Below are positions 1 through 11,800 of a DNA stretch of 64,000 nt, piece after piece. Source of the stretch: Diadema setosum (Eukaryota > Echinodermata > Echinoidea > Diadematoida > Diadematidae); contig NC_092685.1 of the NCBI RefSeq assembly GCF_964275005.1, forward strand, positions 15,164,579-15,228,578. Direction: 5' to 3'. The translations under genes and the position numbers were made by a program. Within the stretch, counting starts at the first letter, position 1. Every line of letters starts with the position of its first letter. The notes below the pieces were generated by a model that had not been told where the DNA came from, made no database searches, and saw nothing but the letters and a program-made list of their open reading frames with translations.

Positions 1-459
1 TTAAAGATATGGGGTACAGTGCTCAAATTTCCAAATTTTCTTTTTGATTATAAACCATGAAAATTAACTTCCTATATCCATCCACTTTAGAATTGTTTGT
101 TTGACAGAACAATGTAAAACATGTTTTCTACCTTTAAAAAAGACAAACAGGCACAAAAAGCCACGCATTCAAAATGGATGATGAATTTAGAAAAAAGAAG
201 ATAATTCATCAACATGTCGTACATGAAACAGGAGTTGCTGGTAGCCGCAAACTGTATTTAAAGTAACTTACGCTGATTGAACCACATAAGAATAGAATAA
301 AACAACACATTTCAACTTTTAACAGAAATCTTGAATGCTGTCAAGAATCAAAAACTTCCATCCGTTAACATCAACATAAATGTGAAACTCAAGATTAATA
401 AGTAACCGTCACTCATAACACCTGTTTCTTTTTCTTCTTCTTTTTTTTTCTATTCTCAG
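1..459. other. intron upstream of GPCR exon
   Basis: No coding signal is visible. The stretch is AT-rich and ends in a long pyrimidine tract (about 429-457) followed by AG at 458-459, a strong 3' splice site. It is therefore read as the intron before the first visible exon of the GPCR gene, whose earlier exons lie outside the window. Confidence 0.6.
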
Positions 460-1997
460 CGCCGTAAACACTCAGATGATGAAGGAACAGATAGTGATGA
501 CGACAAAGATGGCTCTCGTGGTCGGTACGGACTTCGCCTGTTGGATGCCTATCATCATCATGGGTATCCTAGCCAGCTCCAAAGTGGTTGAGATCCCTGC
601 TGATATCTACGCCTGGACAGCCGTGTTCATCCTGCCCCTGAACTCGGCTCTGAACCCCTACTTGTACACACTGTCCGCTGTTCTTCAGAGACGCCGAAAG
701 AGCAAGATCGGTAATTCATCTGATGAAAACGATAATAGAAGTTTCTTGACTGTGAGAGCTTTTTTCGCCCCATTTTTGTGCCTCTTTACTATGCTTTACG
801 TTATAATAAAGACACGTGTGCATTACCTACACACTAAGAAATACGGGTTCAAACTTGAACCCAAAATTGTCCCTATACAACCACCCTAATGGGTGCAACT
901 TTGCACCGCAATAAGCAATTTGCACCCTTAGAGGTGCAATATGCTGAATTTTGAACCTGCAGGGGTGCGCATTTGCGCCCTCAGTTTTGTGCTAATCAAG
1001 GGTGCAAACATGCACCATAAACATAAATACATTGTCAATTAAACATTTTGGACCACGAGTACCAAGGTTTTACTCGTAAGATCAAACTTACACTCTAATG
1101 GATATGTCCTAAGTATACTATACTTATATATATACTTAACTATACTATATTATATTATACTACACTATACTATACTATACTATACTATACTATTATATAC
1201 GTTACTAATATGATTACTGTCATTCATATCGTATTCTAATATTCAGGACATGAATAACAATATAGTGCTCTTTTGATTATCATGTCCGTTTAACAGAGTC
1301 ACTTACAATGAATATGACACAATTCACGGTCGTTGGTAGAAGAAGGGTCTTCAACCAAGTGGAGGAACGGTTGCGGAGCAACTGCATCATTTCATCTACA
1401 ATGCTTTCGGACGACCCGAGTATTGAGCCAATCATAGCTTACGCTGACCGTTGCGGCGGTCATCTCAGTCCAGGGGAAGAACGTCTGCTCACGCGCGATC
1501 TCCGCAAGGCCCAAAGCTACCTGAAGGCTGTCAAAGTTTGTGACTCGTCAGTCACTGCCGGTAATATTGCAATCAAGAAGGTAAGTAATTAAAACATCAA
1601 CAGCTAATTGGCATAAGTTTTACCAAGTGTGTTATTGTTTATTCTTATGCAAACAAATTTAAAGTGAAACTGAAGCTGTCATCCATCCGACTGACATAAA
1701 AGTATTTATGCGTTTTCTCCTCGCAACGCATCTTTTACATGCTCTTCATACGACGCCTCACGACCATCATGTTGCTGATGTTTGTATTCATTGTCGCTCA
1801 CTAACGATGTCTATACCGTCTTTTATTTCTCCCTGTCTCTATAATAGAATGCAGAGGGCGCTATTTGTCAGGCATTCTTCGTGGTATCGAACCCCAGTGA
1901 CAATATGCTGTTGTTTGGTATTGGGTCAACCGGCGTATTGAATGCACTGACTACCCTTTTGAATAGGGTCGGCACTTCTGACAAGTCTGGTCTTTGA
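460..1997 (+). CDS. LGR-type GPCR (relaxin receptor/GRL101-like), last three coding exons
   Basis: Exons 460-710, 1297-1580 and 1848-1997 join in phase (phase 1, then phase 0) and end at a TGA at 1995, giving the C-terminal 227 residues of a rhodopsin-family receptor in the plasma membrane. The first exon carries transmembrane helix 6 with the CWMP motif (CWxP) and helix 7 with NSALNPYLYT (NPxxY), followed by a basic RRRK stretch. The spacing IPADIYAWTAVFILPLNSALNPYLYT-like is typical of leucine-rich-repeat receptors of the relaxin/GRL101 group; the family call is from memory. Exons 2 and 3 encode a cytoplasmic tail of about 140 residues that I do not recognise with certainty; it looks faintly like a degenerate kinase fold (see findings). 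The gene is 5'-incomplete because it enters from the left edge. The ligand cannot be inferred, since the leucine-rich repeats are outside the window. Confidence 0.75.
828..1016. repeat. cluster of short hairpins (possible MITE) in GPCR intron
   Basis: Within 854-1016 there are five short near-palindromes of the form GGGTKC-AAA-GMACCC, for example GGGTTCAAACTTGAACCC, GGGTGCAACTTTGCACC and GGGTGCGCATTTGCGCCC. The left side begins CACACTAAGAAA after TA, like the ends of the elements at 11406 and 38403. No matching right end is seen, so the element is either decayed or not a simple MITE. Confidence 0.4.
1120..1200. repeat. (ACTAT)n pentanucleotide microsatellite
   Basis: Imperfect tandem ACTAT/ATATT units run for about 80 bp in the intron between the first two visible GPCR exons. 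Confidence 0.8.
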
Positions 1998-2456
1998 AGA
2001 AAAAAAAAATGGAAATTAACAAAGCACGCTAGTTGAGTTTCGATGAACCCATCGAACTCATCAAAGTATTATCTGTCGTCCTTGCCACAATTATTTCGGA
2101 CCATCTCCATAACCATAAGTGCTAAAAATATTTTGGTCATAAGCGCTATACAAATTATCCGCATGAGTATTTCCTTTTTCATGACACATATAAACAAAAT
2201 GAAGCATTAACGAGCAGAATTCCCATGATATTGCCACATAAAATAGGGAATAGAACTTTAGCAGCTTTTGCTTCTATTTATGATATCTTTCACTTCGAGT
2301 TATCGTGGTTTGTACCAGTGTAGTATGTGTGGTTTTGTAAAATATATCTCTTTTATCAGTGTGACATATGACATCAATGATTGTCGATACTGTTGAGTAG
2401 TGGTTTAAAAAAAAATGATAAGTGAGTTTAAGACAATAATGCGTTTGAAACATGAA

Positions 2457-2462
2457 AATAAA
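2457..2462 (+). promoter_or_regulatory. possible poly(A) signal of the GPCR gene
   Basis: AATAAA lies about 460 bp after the GPCR stop codon; a second AATAAA lies at 2507-2512. Either could serve. No downstream GT-rich element was verified. Confidence 0.3.
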
Positions 2463-4028
2463 CGCAAACTGCACATCACTTGATAATGCCTTGTCAATAG
2501 CTAGTTAATAAAAAAATTATGTGCTAAACTTTGTACCTGTCGTAGAGATGACATGACCATAATTGAACGATTTTATTTTCATTTTTAGATGAATATCTAT
2601 TTTACAAAGACGCCTTAAAATCCAAGAGAGCAAGCTACCGTCGATAAATGATGACACAGCCGTTTTCTTTCTTGTTATATACTGTAGTCATTAAAATAAT
2701 TATTCAGTGTTAGTATGTGACACATATCAAAATTTGACACATGTCCCACTTAATCAATATACGCTTGTCTTTTGCCAAGAGAATTTCAAATTGGACCAAT
2801 AATATATCTCATCAAGTGGCAGACAATAAGTTGGGCGTATGGATAAATATTGCTTTCATTCTCTGTCTGCGAGTATAAAATATTACCAAAACAATGTCTC
2901 CCGAAATCGATGAATATAATACAAGCAACATTTGGTGTTGTGTTTTTGTTTTTGTTTTTTGCTTTTCATGGGGGCAGGGGAGGTTGATCTTGTCCTTTTA
3001 GAGTTTTTAACCCAAGTATCATCAATAATTCTCTAATCTTAGTCCGTTCAAATTGATGTAGCAGATTATGTCATTTTTTAATGGATCAAAGAAAAAAATT
3101 AGCTTGACTAATTAATGAAGCGAAAATTATTGTTTGGTGATTGTATTTTGAAATTTTGATGTCGTCTACTATGTTTTCTTTTTTTTTCATATCATGTCCA
3201 AATTGTCAAATTTACCCGTCATTGTGTTGTGTGGACTTTTGTGAACACGCTGGTGAATAGAACATTGCTTTGTTTTACTTAAAAAAAGTAGAAAGGAAAT
3301 AAATACTGTAATAGAATATCAGTTTGCGGCTAAAAAATGACACAAATAACTTTAGATTTCTGAATATTTCATTGTGATCATATGGCTCAAATGAAGACAG
3401 ACGTAAATCATGATCTCTTTGTAAGATATGGAGAGTGAGATTGTTTACTATACATATTATGAGAAAATGAAATAATGTTCGATAACGGATACTTAGATCA
3501 TAAAGCGTGTAAATCAAACAAGAATGACAATGACATTTGTGCACAGTATCTGAATAGTTACATTTACAGCGAGTTATTCGTAAACAATAAAACATGCTCA
3601 GTATATTCAAACGGTTTTCAGTTGAGTAAAAAATCACCTGCTCTTTTATGTGTGTGCATCAGTGTGTTCATGTATGTCCGTCTGCCTGCCAATAAAAGAG
3701 TTTCTTTGTCACTGCTATTACTTTTTGATAATTGTATTCATATCGTCTAAAGGGTGATCATATCTACAAATGAAATTTGGCATCTGCGATCCTGCCGTAT
3801 GTCAATATCAGTATGCGCGATGTTCAAGAAGGTATCTGTATATTCCTCATCATTCCTTCATCAGCGGGGGGGGGGGGGGGGGGGGGACTGGGGGAGGGCG
3901 CCCAGATATTTATTTGTCATCATGTCAAATTCGAATACTATAGTAATATATAGTATAATGTATAAGGAGAAAAGCAAAGATGCGAGAGTTCATTAAAAAG
4001 GCAATAAGTTTGTGACAGCCACAGTTAA

Positions 4029-4408
4029 AGGGATGGTACAGTATTGGTAGAGGTGAGAATTGGGTTTTTAACCTTTTGCGAGATATCAAGAAGCCGTGTG
4101 TAAAATAGTACAGAGCGTACGTTTCTAAGAGGAATTCAAAGTTTATTTGATGAAAATCGGTTGTGGAATGACTGAAACATCCAAAAACAAAATAAAACAA
4201 AGCGATCGTATAATGAAAGATGGGTCCCACATTTTGTTAGAATTGTTCTGTTTTGGGTATGTCAGCCATTTCAAAACCAATTTTCATCAAATGTTGAATT
4301 CGTTTTGGAATAACATGCTCTTTCTTATCTCATAAGAGGTTTCTCCTAATCTCACCCCAAAATGTTAGAAACCCGAGGTTAGGTCTCAACCAAAACTATA
4401 CGATCCCT
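4029..4408 (-). mobile_element. TTAA-flanked palindromic MITE, copy 1
   Basis: The element starts AGGGATGGTACAGT, ends ACTATACGATCCCT, and is flanked on both sides by TTAA (4025-4028 and 4409-4412). TTAA target duplications are diagnostic of piggyBac-type transposition. Internally it is foldback-like: the stretch around 4120-4160 is the inverse of that around 4275-4330. Three further copies lie at 20090, 45968 and 55682. No transposase is encoded, so the element is non-autonomous. This copy runs opposite to copy 4. Confidence 0.75.
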
Positions 4409-5332
4409 TTAAGGAACTAAACTTTGAACATCTTTACGAACAGATTTTGGTCAACATCGAAACATTTCTATACTGTCCACATTTGAAATTAATGAAATCT
4501 CCCTTACTAAAATGTACAGATAGAGGAAAAATAAAACCACAATATACTATTGTCGGTTAGAATTACAAGAATAAGAACTGCCATGATCAATTGCAACGTC
4601 GATGGGAAGTGGAAGTAGTTGGTCAAGATTAACCATGGGCATTGATGGGTGATCTGTTATCATTGTCTGGAGTAATGTATGCGTGAGTGACAGCTTACCT
4701 CACCATGTATATATATATATATATATATATATATCCAATTCAATTCAATTCCATTCAAATTTTATTTCATTTTTCGAAAAGAGCGAAGACATTCACTTTT
4801 TTTTGGTAACGGAGAATAAGGTTTCGTAAAATAATTGTGGAACCTTGTAGCAATTATACGTTGTCATGAAAACTGACGTGATGAAAATGTAATAAAAGTA
4901 CGCTGTATATAACAATATATTTGTGAATGGTCTCTGGGTTGGTAGAATGACTGCTCTCTTTCTCCCGGGTTGCGTGCCCGTTGCTGCCAACATCACCTTC
5001 TCTGTCCGCCAAGCCCGACTTGAGAGTCAGGGTATCGCCCTTATCTCCCTGTCAGCTGCGAAGACACTCCTAATATTCGGTGTTCGCGACGTGCTGTGTT
5101 GACGATGTGTGTATGATGTCATACAACGCGGTAATTAGACTCCCCGTAGATTAGCTTCCTTCATCTGAAGCAAAGCGTGACTTTTGTGTTTTGTATTGAT
5201 TGTAATGGTTGGAAAAAGCCATATAGGGTGTCGTAAAACAAATCATCAACTTGTCCTAGAGAAAGGCCAACTCAACCATTGTAACAATGTTTTGGTCATT
5301 TCACATTCCAAATGAGGCGAGTAATCACATTA

Positions 5333-5335
5333 ATA

Positions 5336-5422
<87 letters not shown>

Positions 5423-5480
5423 GTAATAATAGTAATAACTAATAATAATAATGATAATAATAACAATAATAATAATAATC
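5333..5480. repeat. (AT)n/(AAT)n compound microsatellite
   Basis: An AT dinucleotide run passes directly into AAT trinucleotide repeats with a few interruptions. Confidence 0.9.
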
Positions 5481-5717
5481 GTTCAGCTTAATATCTCCTT
5501 AAAAATGAGACTTCAAGATCAGCACTTTACTTATCCAATTCCCCTAGAGCGTATTAGAACATCAATTTTGTAAGTGTTTAAAAGATGAAGGTACAAAGTA
5601 GGTCAGATTATTCATCTGGTGTTCTTGAATAAGTAATGGTCATCTGGTGTTCTTGATAAGTAATTTCCACAATCAAATCTCACACTTCTGACAGTCATAA
5701 AGTATTGACTGCTTGGT

Positions 5718-5990
5718 ATAGATATGATGTCAGTGTCTTGAGTGCAAGACTGGCATGGTCTGAGTGGATGCCCGTGTTAGGCTTGTATTGATTTTTGTAT
5801 GCAACCTCTTTGCCACGTGTCCTAAATTACCTAACGCTGGTATCAATTTGACTTGAGATGGTGTTAGTGTCTTGTGTGCAAGACTGATAAGGTCTGACTG
5901 AATGCCTGTGTTAGGTTCGTATTGATCTGTGTGTGCACCCTTGTCCTATCTGTCCCGTATATATTACGTAACACTAATATTAATTTGCTA
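5718..5990. repeat. tandem duplication, two diverged units of about 134 bp
   Basis: Unit 1 (5718-5851) and unit 2 (5852-5990) share GTGTCTTG-GTGCAAGACTG, a GGTCTGA-TG-ATGCC block and TTAGG-T-GTATTGAT in the same order at an offset of 134 bp. No coding content is seen. A separate shorter duplication with a repeated TCATCTGGTGTTCTTG lies just upstream at about 5612-5660. Confidence 0.65.
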
Positions 5991-6245
5991 GTTCATGAAG
6001 ACATCACAGGTAAACCAATATACAGTTGCTAGGAGATGGTCTGTATGGTGGTGAACTATTGGCCAATTCAACTCCCAGGCGGCTTGATATACCCCTAGGC
6101 ATATGTATTGTCCGGAAATTCCCTTCAAGTTAGCAATTCTCAGATGCCGATAGAATATTTGAAACAACTTGAAGCATGAAGAGAGTCTCTCCCACAATTC
6201 GTGGCAACTATAATGAATAACGAGTATAAAAATAAATAAGACACA

Positions 6246-6475
6246 CATGTTTAAGAAAGAAGAAGTTTACGATAGGCACTGGGAAATATTACAGAACCAT
6301 GAAAGACGACCATTGTTTTATTGGCATGATATTAATGAATGCAAAAATATATTGGCAAACACGTTTAGGAAAGAAGAAGTTCAAGAAAGACACTTAATAG
6401 AAATCTGACGAAACCATGAACGAAGGTCATTGTTTTGTTGGCATGATATTCATTGGTTATGCTAAATATCAAAGG
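6246..6475. repeat. tandem duplication, two units of about 114 bp
   Basis: Units at about 6246-6359 and 6360-6475 share TTTA-GAAAGAAGAAGTT, ACCATGAA and CATTGTTTT-TTGGCATGATATT in order. Function unknown. Confidence 0.65.
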
Positions 6476-8828
6476 AATGTAACCTCAATTACTAGAGAGC
6501 AATAACATCAACAACACAACAATACAAATTAGTATGCCACCTCCCGTGACAAAATGGGAATGGGCGCGAATGAAAGGTTCAAGAGAATGGTTTCGCATTT
6601 TAAACAGCCTTAGTAACGAGATCCATTACATTGTTTTCACCCTCTCAACGTGTATAGTTGCGATACACCATTATACTGCCCACCGGAATAGACTGCGGAA
6701 AGTACTGATGTACATATAGGTTTGCATACAATGTTATGGCGAATGGTGGTAATCCGAGACCAACAGGTAGCATTATTCATGATACCCATTTCCTCCATGC
6801 ATGCAGACATCATATCTAATGGATTAATGGATCGTGCCTTGGGTGCGCTTCGCATCATAAAGTAGACTGCGGAGGTCAGCCGCTAAATGTGTTTGCTCTT
6901 TGCCCTTTTTGCAGGAATTGGTTTCTTAGTTCCATTTGCAATGGGTCGGGGTGGATGCAGTTATAACAGTATTGTGTTTGCTTTCATACTAAAGCATCGA
7001 AGTCAATCATAATGTTACAGTAAAGCATTGGGTATCAAATTACTTAATGTAAATGATCAGCAGATGTAGAAGAGAAAAGTTTGATAATTGCAGTAATATG
7101 AGCGACACTTAAAGATGGGTGGGTTGTTTCGAAACCTTTTTGACCTTTTTAAAAAAATCGTAGCTTGATAACACATAGAACAAGACTCCTAATTGGTAGT
7201 ATCCTAATGTGCTCTCCAAAATGGTAATGTTAAGACTTCCTGTTTGTTTATCATTATCAGGCAATTCATTACACGATTTAGCACGAAACATGAAAGAAAA
7301 GAAACTGATAAGAAAGAGTTGAGGATAACATTTTTAACAATTTGTACCCTCTTTTTTCCTCATCGAGATTAATTGCACTGAAATCTGTGGAATTGGAGAG
7401 CGTTGGTCTTGAAGTTGTTGTTTTAACAGGAACAATTATCTTTTCCTTTCATTCCTGAATGGCATCTCACTAAATAGGTGGATAGTGGATACGTGAATTC
7501 TGGTTTCTGCCATCCTGGTGACACTTCAACGTATTGTTGAAATGCAGCTTCATTTCGAGCTTTTCACACAGCGTCAATATGAAATTACCCCTGAAGAAAA
7601 ATCAAACAAATCAGGGTTGCATATTACTCAGTATAGTAACGCCAAGAAAGTAAATAACACGTTTGCCCGTGATGTTAATGCAAGTCGTGATAGCATCGAT
7701 CGAGCGCCGAAAACATCAAATATAAAGTCTGACTGAAGTGTGTGACTGGTTTCCATGACAACAGCACGAGCCTCTCTCGTCATTGGTGGGATCAGTGTTG
7801 TCAAGCACCCTCTGACCCGGAACATGTTCAGACTTTGTTTCCTGTTTGATTATCATGTTAATGTGATAAACCGTGTCATGAATCTCATTATGCTTCCCGG
7901 AATTGATTGTTCATGAAAGACTGATGTGCGTATTAATCTGCAGTCACAGTTAGTTACCCAAACGTTAATAAACAATGCGACGTGGAGATCACATGGTAAC
8001 AAAGCATGCTTATATACGCGAGTGCAAATCTCTATGTCTGTCTATTTCTCTTTTTTTCAGTTGCTGTTATCAGGAAATGCTTCCAGATACCACTTAGAAA
8101 CGCTGAAATAAAGATGAAAAGAAAATCAAGTCGCACAGTTAGGTCTACTGACATTTCACACATAAAGAACGCAAGTATTATATTTCAATATCATTCTATA
8201 TGAAATCGAAGTAAATATCTGCCTCATTCTCTATTCACTGTTCACTCCAGCTCAGGAACAACGGTAAATCATGTGCCCAATAACATCCCATTAATCAATA
8301 GCACCACTACGGGAAGCTGATAATGAGCATAAATGACTGGTGATGAATAAGAGAGCGTTATCTGTACAGTTTTATTTCGTATACTTGTCAACGCCAATGC
8401 AAGTCCATACAGCTATAGCTGGCTTCCTCTACGTACGCCTAAAGATAGCCTATATAAACATTCACCTTTTTTTTACCCGGGTTAAATCTAGCGTACATTT
8501 TTGTCGACCATTGTGTCAGTCAAGGAGAATAGATTGATGAAACGAAGAAAGCGAAGGAATCAGGGCAATTATTGAGGAGGTTAAATGGCAATTCACCTGC
8601 TCGTGCCGGTGTGAGCATGAAATTAACTGGAGCTGTTGCCCCTCCTCATCGACTGAGAGTGGTGCCTGCCGCAGGACACAGAACTTCATAGACACGTCGG
8701 TTGGCCTGCAGTCATTAATTCTGAACCCATTTTGGCTCTATATGTGCTCAAACTTGGACAAGACTTTTGTTGCCATCACACGTCATTTGAAAACGAAAAA
8801 AAAAAACCAAGCTATTGCGCCATTCAAG

Positions 8829-11800
8829 ATGCATTTTGTGATGTTCATCAGTTTGCTTGTTCATTGTTTCTTCGGATACGGAAGAGGTGAGTAAAACAAA
8901 ATCATATTCTAAGGATGTCATATACCGACCAGTATTCCAACCTTATAATATCTTCCGTTTCGGTAAATGGTGCAAAATTATTGACTGTTGTAGTTTTTCC
9001 AGTGTTAGTCATAGCGACGATTCGAAAATAAGAAATGCTCTCACATGAAAGCACTGTAAATTACTATGCTTCAAAGCGCTATCTTGGCCCTTTATTCTCA
9101 TATTCTATGGGCTTATCAGAACAACATGTCAGATCAATACACCTTCTGCAATTTGCCGTGTGTTTGATTTGCACTTCAAAAAGGAATGTGGTCAGAAGAA
9201 TATGAAATACCTTTTAACTATGTCAGCTGACTGAGAGATATATATCTTTTTGGAATAAATGACCACTGGAACCAACGCTTCTCATTCAAAATTGCTTAAA
9301 TCAATACATAAAAGAGTATACATTAATATATCAGAAAAGCTGATATGTAATCTATCATAACAATATATAATGTGCATGATGCGTATCTGTGTGTTTCATG
9401 TAATTATATAAATTATTGTTCATAATATGTAAATATTTTAAACCTTACATTTATTGTACATGCTCATAAGAGTATGATCAATATATGTGTGTCGTATGTA
9501 CAACGGGAATAAATAACACGGCGTAATTTGAATCATTAAATCATGTAAGATCTGTACATGTAAGAAAAAAAAAAGGTTTTCAATGCACAACTCTAGATGA
9601 TATATTTGCAAATATAATTTCTATGACAGCCCCCCTCCCCAACTCCCTTGCCGCACCATGCCGAAGTGCGATCAGCGTTTAGAATGTAGGAAGCGTTAAG
9701 TCAACTGCTGATTAATTGCTAAGTGGTTTTTCATCATCATTAGGTCCGGTTAAATTTGCTCCCGTGAGGCACCAGACGATGAACTATAGGCATAGACTGC
9801 CTTAATGGAAGTCAGTCTTTCTAATAAATGATAAAACACCCTTGGGAACACTATAATCAATGCTCTTATGGCTGTCACGCTATAGCCGATTGAAAGAAGT
9901 AAAAGAATATAATATGCGATATTCTTGCAAATTTCCCATTTGGTTTTTCCTTTTTAGTCATTTTATACGTTTTGCTCTATTCTACTTCTACGATATGGAA
10001 GAATATATTTTTACATGAGTTTTTAAGTATTATTAAAAACGAAAAAGTAGTACAATGTAATTAATCGTATAATATGTGTCATAATGTGTGATTATTTGAA
10101 TGTTTCGCAATTTGGCACGTCATTGAATAATATATTTTGGCCTATTACATTGCATATGTATATTCGAATATAAACCATGTATATACTTATCAAACCTTGT
10201 GAATAAGGCAAAGACAATAATGCACCCTTTTTTTCTGCTATTTGAGTCACGTCAAATCGCACTTAATAAATTGACAAATTTGGGAGATCAATAAACTATA
10301 ATTCTTAATTCCAGTTTCTTAGGGTGCTTTTGTGAATCCAAGGAGTACGCTGATATCCTACATAAGTATCTTTGTACGAGCAACTTAATATCCCATGTCA
10401 TTGATTATCAATATAATGATTACGTTTTGGGGGCGCTGTGGCATAGTGGATAAGACTCTCGATTCCCAATTGTAGGACCCGAGTTCGAATCCCGCCCACT
10501 GCTGACATTCTTGGACAAGATTTTACCCATAATGTCCCTCTGGACTGAGGTGTATTAATGGGCACCTGGCAACGCTAGGGTGATAATAATGGCAGGGGCC
10601 TCTGGTGGAGCAGTGGCAACACTGAAGAGGCTAGCCTGGGTGTATAAGACATTATTATTATTTATTATTATTAGGTTTATCATTATACAGTGCTCTTGGG
10701 ATTTCATATTTCTTATGAGCATTCAACAGTTTGAAATGGCAATATGTCAGCAGAGCGCGGATTGTAGGTCTCTGTCAACATTTGTTATCATTATTTAAAT
10801 ATAATGCTTTACGATCAAGAGTGACAGCAACATCAACTTGACCAGTGTATACTGTGATAGCGTGCATTTTGTAATAAATAAAAAAACAAAACAAAACAGC
10901 CATGTCAGATGAAACTTCCGGTCTTAAACAATGCTGGCCTTTCATTACCGAGTCATTAACATCTAAGTGAACATTATAATGCTTGCTTTAAAAAAAAAAA
11001 GAATCTTCTCGAGAATTATCGAAGTTATCGGCAGTGTAGAAACATTTATGTGATTAGCGGGTTTACTTACATTACCATGTTTAAATAAAGGCGTTATTTC
11101 GGCCCATTTTCATTCAATGATGATTAATACGTCTTAAAAAAAGTAAGAAATCTGTTCCGTTGTTCCTGTTCATGGTACTTAAAAGGTAAATTAAGATTGC
11201 TTATGGTTAACGTAAGTTTCACGTTGCCTTGGTATAAAGGTGTGTTTTGTTTTTTCTCAAAGGGCAAGGTGTGTGACAGAACCACTGAAAAGTCTCTTAA
11301 AATCAGACAAGCGTCAGGTATGGTTGAAGTTCAAATTGCACGCAACATCCTGAGGACTCTTTCAAGCAAGGATCACACACAATCACACACAACCATTCCC
11401 ACATACACTCTAAAAAAAAAATCCGGGTCAGAACTGACCCGGAACCGGGTCTGTTGGGGTCACACCACGTTCCCGGTCAAAAATGACCCAATTCATGACT
11501 CTGAATGGGGTCATATCTAACCACATTCCTTGTCATTTCTGACCCGGAACGGGGTGTGACTCCAACGGACCCTTTCCGGGTTAGTTCTGACCCGGATGTT
11601 TTAAGAGTGCAGATGCAACCTTATAATGGAAGAAGCTACATGACAATTATGCGCGATATTACGTGTGTTGTATTTCCTTTTTCTCTAAGTAGCAGAGAGT
11701 CAAAACAACGTGACATGCCCGGGAAAGGCAAACGTGACGTCAGAGAAGTTGTTAGTCGGGAAACTTTTGTCCGAATACGGAGACACATCCGTACGCCCCG

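Larger units (their letters stand above)
1998..8828. other. intergenic region, no gene recognised
   Basis: Apart from the repeats listed separately I see no convincing exon on either strand. The open frames are short and lack family motifs. The region holds a poly-G run (about 3866-3887), an AT microsatellite (about 4707-4733), the MITE at 4029 and two tandem duplications. The upstream control region of the first channel gene must lie in its right-hand part, but no clear TATA box or other core element was identified. Confidence 0.55.

Noticed and set aside
3475-3750. Open frame of 91 codons on the + strand
   Set aside because: AT-rich, no family motif, no splice signals at its edges; overlaps an equally meaningless frame on the other strand.
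10429-10505. tRNA gene
   Set aside because: The A and B boxes are good, but the sequence after box B does not close an acceptor stem with the 5' end and continues into a SINE body and ATT tail.
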